A DNA stretch of 49,050 nucleotides. It comes from an uncultured Gammaproteobacteria bacterium. Its GTDB lineage: Bacteria; Pseudomonadota; Gammaproteobacteria; Pseudomonadales; Azotimanducaceae. Below, in pieces: positions 1 to 8,625 of this stretch. The position numbers and the translations under genes were made by a program. The notes beneath the pieces were generated by a model that saw only the letters and a program-made list of their open reading frames with translations, made no database searches and had not been told where the DNA came from. Numbering within the stretch: the stretch's first letter is position 1; every line of letters starts with the position of its first letter. Location: contig CAJYCI010000002.1 of NCBI GenBank assembly GCA_913428515.1, positions 1-49,050 of the forward strand, given 5' to 3'.

Positions 1-839
1 ACCATAACCGGCTTAGTTACAAGAGGCGTTATTTGATTGTTAGCTTTCATCTCTAACCCTAACGGATCATCCGAAGGCGCTATTAATTTGTGAAATCGCC
101 AATAAGCTCCCATGTGCAAAGAAATATAATCAGAAGCCTCTTGGATTTGATTTGCTATTTCCGCATTCATTTCCGCAGTCAATCCGCCAGGCACATAGTC
201 CTCGTTAGGTAGCCTAACCCCAACCGCAATGTCATCTCCAATTTCATTTCTAATCGCTGCGAGGACTTCGTGGAGAAATCTCATTCGGTTCTCTAAGGTC
301 CCTCCATACTCATCAGTCCGCTTGTTTAACGCTGGGGATAAAAACTCATGGATCAGATACCCGCTCGAAGCATGAACATCAATCCCATCTAATCCAGAAT
401 CTCTCGCTCTCTTTGACGCGCTGGCGAAACTCGCGATGACATCATCGATCATACTTTTAGTCATCTCTATAGGAATTACACCGGACATGGGATTAGGGAT
501 TGGGCTAGCCGACCAGTTTTCTTCCATGCCTTGGACACTAGCACCCGGGTGATATAGTTGGATGAAAAGCTTCATTCCATGAGGTCGCAAACGATCGGTC
601 ATTTTTGATAAAAAGGGAATGCAATCATCCGAGTAGATCGCTATCCCCGAGGGTGCTCCCCGATGCACACCAGTGGCCTGGATTGTTGACATCCCCACAC
701 CGCCCTTCGCCCGAGCCTCATGATAAGAGATCAGATCTTCACCACTCAAACCAGTCCCATGCGGTGATCGAACTATTCGGTTTTTTAATTCAATACTTCC
801 GACTTCTAGCGGAACAAAGAGATTATCGTATATCGCCAT
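1..839 (-). CDS. NADH:flavin oxidoreductase / old yellow enzyme family protein (3' end truncated by window edge)
   Basis: Manual reverse-strand translation from ATG at 839: MAIYDNLFVPLEVGSIELKNRIVRSPHGTG...GLDGIDVHASSGYLIHEFLSPALNKRTDEYGG; OYE-type HxxxGYLxxxFLSPxxNxRxDxYGG motif. Not in the ORF track because it runs off the edge. Confidence 0.9.
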   Translation of the reverse strand, partial: MAIYDNLFVPLEVGSIELKNRIVRSPHGTGLSGEDLISYHEARAKGGVGMSTIQATGVHRGAPSGIAIYSDDCIPFLSKMTDRLRPHGMKLFIQLYHPGASVQGMEENWSASPIPNPMSGVIPIEMTKSMIDDVIASFASASKRARDSGLDGIDVHASSGYLIHEFLSPALNKRTDEYGGTLENRMRFLHEVLAAIRNEIGDDIAVGVRLPNEDYVPGGLTAEMNAEIANQIQEASDYISLHMGAYWRFHKLIAPSDDPLGLEMKANNQITPLVTKPVM

Positions 840-950
840 TTCATCGCCATCAAAAAAGATCTACATACAATCACGTTAATTATCTCGCGAAGCAGTTGCA
901 AATTTTTTTTCAAAGAGCTTTGTTGATCGCAAAATTTTTATCGTAACTGC

Positions 951-1355
951 TTAGGGGTTAGTAAAAGCTAGATCTGCACAGCCGTTCGTTGTCCACGCAA
1001 CCACTGTGCTTAGGTGAATATTAAGTGGCTTTCCAGATCCCAATGCCCACCAAAGTATCGCTCTTTCATCCCAGTCTGGATAAGTAGCAAGCGAATCTCC
1101 AAGGACTCTCCTCATCGAATCAAGCCTAGCCGGATAAAGGCAGTTGCAACTCTGCGAGCGAGCTATCCCAGACATTAGGCATTGATCTACTTTCCTTTTA
1201 AATAATGCAACCTCAGAAAATAGCTTCTCAGCTTGTATTACTTGTTGCGCATCGTGGAGGAAAATTGGTCTTCTCTCTCCATCACCTGCAACCGACGATA
1301 AAGAAGTCGCCGCCATGACAAAAAAGCTCAAGCTCAAAGATTTCATTCTTTTCAT
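951..1355 (-). CDS. Small putative secreted protein with N-terminal signal peptide
   Basis: 134 aa; MKRMKSLSLSFFVMAATSLSSVAG looks like a Sec signal peptide; four Cys in mature part; overlaps the PIN ORF by 4 nt. Confidence 0.6.
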   Translation of the reverse strand: MKRMKSLSLSFFVMAATSLSSVAGDGERRPIFLHDAQQVIQAEKLFSEVALFKRKVDQCLMSGIARSQSCNCLYPARLDSMRRVLGDSLATYPDWDERAILWWALGSGKPLNIHLSTVVAWTTNGCADLAFTNP

Positions 1356-1753
1356 TTCTTCGCATTAACCGAGTTAATTTTTTTCCTCCGCAGCGCAAAC
1401 TCATCAACTGTTACAAGCTTGGCCCCTATTTTCAGGGCGGTTGCAAAGATAATATCTCTAAACAACCTTTCCGAAATTGCGCCCGAACCTAGAGCGCTCA
1501 TAAAAATTTTGCCGTCTGCAGGATGTTCTAATATTCCAGCGCCAAGTAATTCTAGTCGCCATTGCTTTAGATCGCCCGAGTACCGAATACGTTTTTCTTT
1601 CTCCCACAAGCCAATCTGCAAAAAGCTAACGGCTGAGATGCTCAGTTCATCTCGCTGATACGCCCTTGTTATCAACTGTCTTGCTTTTAAACCCAATAGA
1701 TCTGAACCGGAATCAAGCAAAAGCAAACTTACCGTATCAAGCAGAACCATCAC
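1352..1753 (-). CDS. PIN-domain VapC-like toxin (possibly degenerate)
   Basis: N-terminal LLDTVSLLLL, SAVSFLQIGLWEKEKRI and FATALKIGAKLVTVDEFALRRK match PIN/VapC pattern; directly downstream of a Phd-like antitoxin. Confidence 0.72.
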   Translation of the reverse strand: MMVLLDTVSLLLLDSGSDLLGLKARQLITRAYQRDELSISAVSFLQIGLWEKEKRIRYSGDLKQWRLELLGAGILEHPADGKIFMSALGSGAISERLFRDIIFATALKIGAKLVTVDEFALRRKKINSVNAKK

Positions 1754-1758
1754 GATGG

Positions 1759-1983
1759 CTAACTTTTTTTAAGGGAGCCTCTGGCCCCAATCGCGTCTGG
1801 CTCTATCGGATGCCAGTCTTCCTTATGAAACCCGAACAACTTCTTTGGTCTGGTTTTAATCGGAACTAATCTGGAAACAGGCTTACCGTTTTTTGTAACG
1901 ACGATTTCTTCCCCAGAGTTAGCTACTTCATCCATTAAACCCAAACACCGTGCTTTAAATACTGACGCTTTAACCTTTTTCAT
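1759..1983 (-). CDS. Phd/YefM family antitoxin
   Basis: 74 aa; FKARCLGLMDEVANSGEEIVVTKNGKPVSRLVPI is a typical Phd/YefM signature. Confidence 0.88.
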   Translation of the reverse strand: MKKVKASVFKARCLGLMDEVANSGEEIVVTKNGKPVSRLVPIKTRPKKLFGFHKEDWHPIEPDAIGARGSLKKS

Positions 1984-1991
1984 AATTTACT

Positions 1992-2005
1992 ATAGTCATG
2001 ACTAT
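1992..2005. promoter_or_regulatory. Candidate autoregulatory operator upstream of the Phd-like antitoxin
   Basis: Perfect 14-bp palindrome ATAGTCATGACTAT, 9 bp upstream of the antitoxin start, followed by a partial repeat (ATGGTCATAT). Confidence 0.5.
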
Positions 2006-2088
2006 GGTCATATATTATTTATTTAAGGAAGGATAGCAACATAAAAATATCGCTCCGTTGTCCTCTAGAGGATTAAAATATTATTAGA

Positions 2089-3336
2089 TCATTTGAAAGA
2101 AATTCTAATGGGAAGAGTTTTCAAACCGCTTACAAAATTTGAATTTACGATTTCTGCATCGCCAGCGAGCTCGATCGCTTTAACTCTCGAGAACAGTTCC
2201 TCGTATAAAAACTTAAGTTCAAGCTTAGCCAAAATATTACCTAGACAGTGATGCGCTCCAAAACCAAAAGCGAGATGCCTATTAGGCTTCCTGTCTGCAA
2301 TGAAGTTTTGAGGTTTTTGGAAGACGTCTTCATCCCTATTGCCTGAGGGGTAAAGCAGCATTAGAGCGTCTCCGGCTTTAATCTCTTTGTTTCTGAGAGA
2401 GTAGTTTTCGGTAGCGTATCTCATAAAATGTTTTACGGGGCTTACCCATCTTATAGACTCTTCAACCGTCAGGTTAGAGATTGACGGGTCACCAGTTATC
2501 TTTTTTAACTCTCCAGGAACCGACGCTAAAGCTTGAACTCCTCCTGAGGCGGCGGAGCTAGTTGTATCGTGTCCTGCAGTTGCAATGATTATGTAATAAG
2601 ACATTGCCTCGAGCTCACCGATCCGGTTTCCATCCACGGTGGCGTTGGCGATCACCGATCCCACATCCTTGCCTGGATTTTTTCGACGGTCCTCAGTCAT
2701 TGCCGAAAAATACGCAAAGAACTCCATAATAGTTTGCATGCGATCTTCTTCTGACAATGCTTTTCTCTGCATGTCGAGATCCTCAGCGCCGAAAAGTTCT
2801 TGCGTGAGTTTCAACATGAGTGGCTCGTCTTCAGGCGGCACTCCCAAAATCATCATAATCACTCTTAGCGGAAACCAAACAGCGACATCATTTACAAAGT
2901 CTAGCTCTCCCCCCATTTCACCCATCTGATCAACGGTTTCTTTTGCAAGAACTTTTATCCGGTCTTCGAACTTTCGGAGATTGAGCGGCATAAACCAGTC
3001 TTTCGTCAAGGCTCTGAATTTCCCGTGATCCGGATCATCCATATGAATAAGAGTCCTCAATAGCTGGCCCTGTCCTGATTCTTCGATTTGTTTCTCGACT
3101 TTCTTAGACTGTAAAACCGACTGCGCAGTATTCAAAAACTTATCATGCTGACGCTCAATTTCTAAGATATCTGAGTGCTTAGATACGACCCAAAATGGCT
3201 TGTGAGATTCTGTTTCAATCCAAGCTAACGGATCATTTTTTCTAATATCTGCAGTTAGCGCTTGGAAATACGCGTCATTTGCAAAGGTTGAAGGCTTTAC
3301 GATATCGTTATAGATCATCACGCATCCTAGGGGCAA
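2089..3336 (-). CDS. Cytochrome P450
   Basis: 415 aa; I-helix ATAGHDTTSS, EESIRW (ExxR), heme-binding FGFGAHHCLG. Confidence 0.96.
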   Translation of the reverse strand: MPLGCVMIYNDIVKPSTFANDAYFQALTADIRKNDPLAWIETESHKPFWVVSKHSDILEIERQHDKFLNTAQSVLQSKKVEKQIEESGQGQLLRTLIHMDDPDHGKFRALTKDWFMPLNLRKFEDRIKVLAKETVDQMGEMGGELDFVNDVAVWFPLRVIMMILGVPPEDEPLMLKLTQELFGAEDLDMQRKALSEEDRMQTIMEFFAYFSAMTEDRRKNPGKDVGSVIANATVDGNRIGELEAMSYYIIIATAGHDTTSSAASGGVQALASVPGELKKITGDPSISNLTVEESIRWVSPVKHFMRYATENYSLRNKEIKAGDALMLLYPSGNRDEDVFQKPQNFIADRKPNRHLAFGFGAHHCLGNILAKLELKFLYEELFSRVKAIELAGDAEIVNSNFVSGLKTLPIRISFK

Positions 3337-3346
3337 CTTAAGAAAT

Positions 3347-4231
3347 TTATTTCTTTAACAAATTCAATAGGCCTGATGCTTCAACGCTGCTAGACATATC
3401 CAGAAGTCTTTCTTTGTGATCAAGAAGCTCCTCATAGGTAACATTCTTGCCCAAGTTAATATGATCATTTGAGAATATCGCGCTCGAGTAAAACTCGCCA
3501 TTTCCTGCATGGATAACCCTCCCGGTAGGAGCATCTTCATCGCACATTAGCAGAACCGAGGGCGTTACTAGCTGGGGATGCCTTTCCTCAGACGGGTTAT
3601 CAGGATTAACATCGACCCCAGGGATAGTCCCAATCAAGCGCGTTTCTGCGGCGGGCGCTAGAACGTTAACTTTGATATTTTTTGAGAGTCCTTCTATGCA
3701 TAGAACATTCATCAGGCCGAGCATTCCCATTTTAGCAGCACCATAGTTTGCTTGGCCAAAATTTCCATAGATACCCGAAACAGAACTTGTCAGCACTATT
3801 CGTCCATAATTTTTTTCGTACATAATGGGCCATGCCGCCTTGGTTACGTAAGCTGTTCCATTTAAATGAACATCTAAAACCAAATCCCAATCAGACATTT
3901 CCATATTCTTAAAGCTTTTGTCCCTAAGTATCCCAGCATTATTAACAAGCACATCAATGGTGCCAAACGCGCTCATCGCGTCGTCGATAATTGATTGGGC
4001 GCCAGCTTTATCGGCAACACTGGCTTTGTTGGCGACTGCTTCTCCACCTAATTCGCGGATTTGCTGAACAACCAAATCTGCTGCGTCGCCAGAACCAACA
4101 CCATCACCAGAACCCCCTAAATCATTCACAACAACTTTTGCACCTCTTCGAGCAAATTCTAGTGCATGCGCTTTACCCAGCCCCCCGCCGGCCCCAGTTA
4201 CAACAACTACTTTTCCCTCAAAATCACTCAT
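3347..4231 (-). CDS. SDR family oxidoreductase
   Basis: 294 aa; VVTGAGGGLGKAHA, NNAG, S-(x)n-NYGAAK catalytic motif. Confidence 0.95.
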   Translation of the reverse strand: MSDFEGKVVVVTGAGGGLGKAHALEFARRGAKVVVNDLGGSGDGVGSGDAADLVVQQIRELGGEAVANKASVADKAGAQSIIDDAMSAFGTIDVLVNNAGILRDKSFKNMEMSDWDLVLDVHLNGTAYVTKAAWPIMYEKNYGRIVLTSSVSGIYGNFGQANYGAAKMGMLGLMNVLCIEGLSKNIKVNVLAPAAETRLIGTIPGVDVNPDNPSEERHPQLVTPSVLLMCDEDAPTGRVIHAGNGEFYSSAIFSNDHINLGKNVTYEELLDHKERLLDMSSSVEASGLLNLLKK

Positions 4232-5505
4232 TCGCTCTCCTTTCTGCTCTCTTGAATAATACTCTCTAATATTGGCATTAAATAACTAAAAAATAGTTTT
4301 GGGTTTTCGCTCATCGGAAAGTGACCAATTCCCTTCATCTCTGACCAGGTCGAGCCGGGAATCATTTTGTGAGCATCTCTGCCTGATTCGACTGGACTGC
4401 TCCAATCATATTCCCCGGAGAGAATATGAACAGCTATTTTATTAGTATCGATCCTAGATGCGTCACGAGTTAAATCAAATTCTTCGGTATAATATTGGAG
4501 GTCTCCTAAAAACAGTGGGTCCCACCCCCCAGAATACATATAGGCTATCTCCTTTCTATAAGCTTTCGGTGAATCAGGGGACGTCATTCCCTCCATAAGT
4601 CTACCCTTATACTGACCGTTTACCTGGGGGTGATCCAACTCCGAGAAATTACGAACACTTCCATCAACTTTAAGCGAACCCTCTAACGAGATTACAGCTC
4701 GAAACTCTTCAGGATGATTGAGAGCTAAATCAAGAGCCAAGAGCCCCCCGATTGAGCAGCCCATGAAAACCGGTCTATCTAGCATTAAGGCCTCTGATAA
4801 CTGAAGAGGCACTGATCGCAGGAAAGCTCCATTTAATTTGTACGGTTGTTCCCACCATTTTTGGGCCGGTGGCGGTAAAGATTTACCATGAAAGGGTAAA
4901 TCATAAGTAATTAAACGGAACCGCTGAGTAATTTCTCTATTCTCATACAAGTGCCTCCATTGGCTGCCATGAGAACCCGCAGTATGTTGAAGCATAACAG
5001 GAATCCCATCTCCAACCTCTTCATAGTAAATCCTGAAGTTATGGCCACCTATTGGGAGGCGCATATAAGATCCCCTCACATCCTCTATGACATGAGTTTC
5101 TTTTGTCTCGTAGCCCATAATATTGTTCTCAGCGGTTTCTCCCCTTAATAATTCAATTGACCTCATAAGCGCTGAGTAATATTGGGCAAAAACTACTTTG
5201 TCCGCTTTTCTTGACAGTCCACCTCTCATGGAAAGATTAGCGATAATATCGTTATTAAATCGAGCAGGCCTAGCAGCTAACAGTCTGCTCCAAACATCTG
5301 CTTCGCCCGAAATCTCTATGACTCGCTCGGGGCTATAATTTGCTGAAACAATTTCTCCCTTTTCCAGGAATAACTCTAGTTTTTGATTGCCAATAATCAA
5401 CCTCAACCCGCCGCTCCAATGCCTCGATGCCATCTTAAACTCAGAGTCTTGATCGCAGAGGCTCATCCACGATTGTTGATCAAACGTCGGGAAATTCACT
5501 TCCAC
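4228..5505 (-). CDS. Alpha/beta hydrolase with N-terminal SCP2-like extension
   Basis: 425 aa; C-terminal half has GCSIGG nucleophile elbow, GEYDWSSP acid and GIGHFP His; N-terminal ~130 aa resembles an SCP2-type domain. Confidence 0.88.
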   Translation of the reverse strand: MEVNFPTFDQQSWMSLCDQDSEFKMASRHWSGGLRLIIGNQKLELFLEKGEIVSANYSPERVIEISGEADVWSRLLAARPARFNNDIIANLSMRGGLSRKADKVVFAQYYSALMRSIELLRGETAENNIMGYETKETHVIEDVRGSYMRLPIGGHNFRIYYEEVGDGIPVMLQHTAGSHGSQWRHLYENREITQRFRLITYDLPFHGKSLPPPAQKWWEQPYKLNGAFLRSVPLQLSEALMLDRPVFMGCSIGGLLALDLALNHPEEFRAVISLEGSLKVDGSVRNFSELDHPQVNGQYKGRLMEGMTSPDSPKAYRKEIAYMYSGGWDPLFLGDLQYYTEEFDLTRDASRIDTNKIAVHILSGEYDWSSPVESGRDAHKMIPGSTWSEMKGIGHFPMSENPKLFFSYLMPILESIIQESRKESE

Positions 5506-6146
5506 TTATTCCAGACAATTATGTCTTTGACGGGTTTCCTTTTTGTTGGACCAAATTTAACCGCCGGGAAACCAATAGGTATGAGCGCCGCTGGATGGGC
5601 ATCCTCGGGGATTTTACATACATCTCGGATTACATCCTCGATGAGAGAGTGGCTTGTTGTCATCAAGGTCCCCAGGCCTAAAGCCCGGGCGGCAAGGAGC
5701 ATATTCTGCACGGCTAAGTATATAGAACTCCCCGCAACCAGGGTATTCGGTTCCGACGTTGGAGAAGAAAGCTTATATAAGCAAGGGATAATAATAGCGG
5801 GGGCGGTCTTCAAATTTTTGAAAAAATTCTCTGCCCCAGACATCATTAATCTTTGACTTGAATCTTCAGTCTTCTGGCTACTTTCTACCAGAGTCTTTAG
5901 CTGACCACCCTCATAGAAATCTCGCAACGCGTCGGCTAATAGAATCTTCACTGGATCTCTGTCTGCAACAACGAACATCCATGGTTGATGGTTCGAACCA
6001 CTTGGCGCTTTAGAGGCTGCCTCTATAATTTTTTCAATTAATTCCCTAGGAATGGGCTCTTCTGCCCAATACCTGATGGCGCGCTGAGTGTAAATAATCT
6101 CCCAGATATCGTTAACCTGCAGCTCATTCCTCTCTCTATCTTTCAC
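5496..6146 (-). CDS. Nitroreductase family protein
   Basis: 216 aa; IYTQRAIRYWAEEPIPRELIEKIIEAASKAPSGSNHQPWMFVV. Confidence 0.93.
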   Translation of the reverse strand: MKDRERNELQVNDIWEIIYTQRAIRYWAEEPIPRELIEKIIEAASKAPSGSNHQPWMFVVADRDPVKILLADALRDFYEGGQLKTLVESSQKTEDSSQRLMMSGAENFFKNLKTAPAIIIPCLYKLSSPTSEPNTLVAGSSIYLAVQNMLLAARALGLGTLMTTSHSLIEDVIRDVCKIPEDAHPAALIPIGFPAVKFGPTKRKPVKDIIVWNKWK

Positions 6147-6275
6147 TTAGTTTCCCTCCATTTATATAGAGCCTATAACTATAACTTAACGCCAAGCGAC
6201 GCTCTGCGCCAGAAATTAAGTCTCCTTTAAGCTTCTCAATAAATTTTTCGTTTTCGCAACCTCAAAGAGCAAGAT

Positions 6276-6289
6276 ATTTGCTTGCAAAT
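6276..6289. promoter_or_regulatory. Inverted repeat, candidate operator in divergent intergenic region
   Basis: ATTTGC-TT-GCAAAT between the divergent nitroreductase and Rieske oxygenase genes. Confidence 0.3.
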
Positions 6290-6368
6290 CAAAAAATATG
6301 ACAAATGAGATTTGAACCTTGTTAAAACTAGGTATATCTTTTAGGTGTAAATTGCAGGGAAGCAGATT

Positions 6369-7901
6369 ATGGCAACTAGATCAGTTCGCACTATCGATCC
6401 AGCCTACCACAAACTATTAGACCAAGAATCCAGACCGATTCCCGAATCATTTCGGAGAGATTCTCCGATAGAACCGGGACCCACTTTCGTTCCGGTTAAA
6501 CGGTACTATTCGAGAGAGTTCTTCGATTTGGAAGTAGAAAAAATCTGGAAGCGGGTGTGGCAAATGGCTGCACATGAGGACGACATTCCGGAAGTAGGAG
6601 ACTATCTTCCTTACGATATCGCAGGGCTCTCATTTCTAATTGTAAAGAGTGGCGAAAACGAATACAAAGCATATTACAACGCGTGCCTCCATCGAGGCCG
6701 AAAACTGAGGGAATACAGAGGCAAGCAGGCAGATGAGTTGCGATGTCCCTTCCATGGATGGGCCTGGAATATCGACGGCTCGCTAAAACAAATTCCTTGT
6801 CAATGGGATTTTCCAGACCTTAAACGATCTGAGCAATCCCTCCCGGAAGCTAAAGTTGGAAGATGGGGGAGGTACATATTTATCAACCCGGACCTTAATT
6901 GTGAACCGTTTGAGGATTTCATCGGGGATTTACCCTCGCATTTTAAACTTCTCCCTTATGAAAAAAGATATAAGCAGGCTCATGTAGCGAAGATAATTCC
7001 ATGTAACTGGAAAACCGCAAATGAGGCATTTATGGAATCCTACCATGTCATCGCGACTCACCCGCAGATTCTTATGGGCGGCGCGCATGACGTCGACACA
7101 AAGTATGATGTATTCGGCAATTACTCTAGAGCTATTCGATGCGGAGCGCTTGAGAGCGAGGGGATGCCGCAATGGCCGCCACTTCCTGAAGATGGGAAGT
7201 TGAGATTGAGAAACCCTCTTAACGGATTCGTATACGAACGCATAGAGGAAGGGCTTGTTGAAGTAGTTAGTCCTGATGGTAGGCGTGGTCGTTTTGACGT
7301 TAATGGAAAATATATAGAAGGTGATTTGACCGAGGTAAATCCGCACCTCGCGAATTGGGCTGGTGGACCACAATTAGTTCAAACTGAATTTGATAAAGCT
7401 CTTGCAGAGAAGGCAAAAAAAAACGACAAGAAGATTCATCCAAGAGTGCTTGCTGCGGAAATCCAGAGGGAGTCCCTCAAGGAGGTTATTCCATCAATAG
7501 CAGATGACATAGCGGACATAGAATTTACCAGCATTTTCTTTACGCTATTTCCAAATTTTCATCCCTGGGGTTCATTCAACAAAATCAATTATCGGTTTAG
7601 ACCTCATGGAAACAATCCTGAAGAATGCATTATGGAATGTATATACCTTGCTCCGATTCCTGAGAATGGAAAATACGAGCCCTGCAGAGAGATTCACTGG
7701 CTTGGAATAGATGATGACTGGACAAAAGCCCCGGAGTTAGGAATGTTAGCTAAAGTCTTTAACCAAGACATTAGAAATTTGCCATTGGTCCAGCAAGGCA
7801 TGCATGCAACAGCAATGGAAAACCTTCAGCTTGCCGACTATAATGAGTCTAAGCCAAGACACTTTCACATGCTGCTCGAAGAATGGATTAATCGACCATG
7901 A
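6369..7901 (+). CDS. Rieske 2Fe-2S aromatic ring-hydroxylating oxygenase, alpha subunit
   Basis: 510 aa; CLHRGRKL...CPFHGW Rieske motif and EAFMESYHVIATHPQ mononuclear-iron motif. Confidence 0.95.
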   Translation: MATRSVRTIDPAYHKLLDQESRPIPESFRRDSPIEPGPTFVPVKRYYSREFFDLEVEKIWKRVWQMAAHEDDIPEVGDYLPYDIAGLSFLIVKSGENEYKAYYNACLHRGRKLREYRGKQADELRCPFHGWAWNIDGSLKQIPCQWDFPDLKRSEQSLPEAKVGRWGRYIFINPDLNCEPFEDFIGDLPSHFKLLPYEKRYKQAHVAKIIPCNWKTANEAFMESYHVIATHPQILMGGAHDVDTKYDVFGNYSRAIRCGALESEGMPQWPPLPEDGKLRLRNPLNGFVYERIEEGLVEVVSPDGRRGRFDVNGKYIEGDLTEVNPHLANWAGGPQLVQTEFDKALAEKAKKNDKKIHPRVLAAEIQRESLKEVIPSIADDIADIEFTSIFFTLFPNFHPWGSFNKINYRFRPHGNNPEECIMECIYLAPIPENGKYEPCREIHWLGIDDDWTKAPELGMLAKVFNQDIRNLPLVQQGMHATAMENLQLADYNESKPRHFHMLLEEWINRP

Positions 7902-8040
7902 ACTGAGTTTCTGATGATTAAACTTAGCAAAACTTCTAAAAAAACGGAAAAGGCTCGATCAAAAAAAATCTATTAAGAGAATTAAGATTCTTTACTTCTC
8001 CAGGTTCCCTGAATAATTAGAAAGCTTCAACGAAGGATTA

Positions 8041-8622
8041 ATGATGAATGAAGAAAACGCAGCTAACTCTAGCCAAGCAAATAATTTTTTGGACGAGAAA
8101 CTTTTCAAGTCACGTTCAATCTCAATTTTTGGACAGATAAACGAAAAAGTCGCTCGATCAACAGCTGAGAAACTTTTGGCTCTGTCGGCTGAAAGTGACG
8201 AACCTATAACAATCTTTATAAGCTCCCCGGGAGGGCATGTCGAATCTGGAGATGTAGTGTACGATATCATCAAGTTTGTTAGACCTGAAGTTAAGGTAGT
8301 TGGAACCGGGTGGGTTGCGAGCGCTGCCACAAACATTTTTCTGGCAGCAAAAAAGGAAAACCGTTTCTCGCTCCCTAATACCCGCTACCTAGTTCATCAA
8401 CCCAGCGGAGGCTCAAGAGGCGACGCAACCGACATAGCGATACAGGCCGAAGAAATACTCAAAACTAAAGCAAGGATTAACAAGATCATATCAGAGGAGA
8501 CTGGCAGACCCCTTGAACAGGTAGAAAAAGATACTGATCGTGACTATTGGATGTCGGTGAAAGAAGCGATCGAGTATGGAATAGTAAGTAAAGAAATTAC
8601 TTCCATAGGAGATATAACCTAA
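8041..8622 (+). CDS. ClpP-like ATP-dependent protease proteolytic subunit (paralog type)
   Basis: 193 aa; ISSPGGHVESGD, GWVASAATNIFLAA (Ser), RYLVHQPSGG (His), DTDRDYWM (Asp). Confidence 0.92.
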   Translation: MMNEENAANSSQANNFLDEKLFKSRSISIFGQINEKVARSTAEKLLALSAESDEPITIFISSPGGHVESGDVVYDIIKFVRPEVKVVGTGWVASAATNIFLAAKKENRFSLPNTRYLVHQPSGGSRGDATDIAIQAEEILKTKARINKIISEETGRPLEQVEKDTDRDYWMSVKEAIEYGIVSKEITSIGDIT

Positions 8623-8625
8623 CTA

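Noticed and set aside
605-946. 113-aa plus-strand ORF
   Set aside because: Antisense to the truncated old-yellow-enzyme gene, with low-complexity composition and no recognisable domain.
5383-5856. 157-aa plus-strand ORF
   Set aside because: Shadow ORF antisense to the nitroreductase and hydrolase genes, both of which have clear motifs.
7359-7366. GCTGGTGG (E. coli Chi sequence)
   Set aside because: Single incidental hit noted, within a coding gene; Chi sequence in this organism is unknown, so no inference for the local RecBCD.
6930-7373. 147-aa minus-strand ORF
   Set aside because: Antisense to the Rieske oxygenase.
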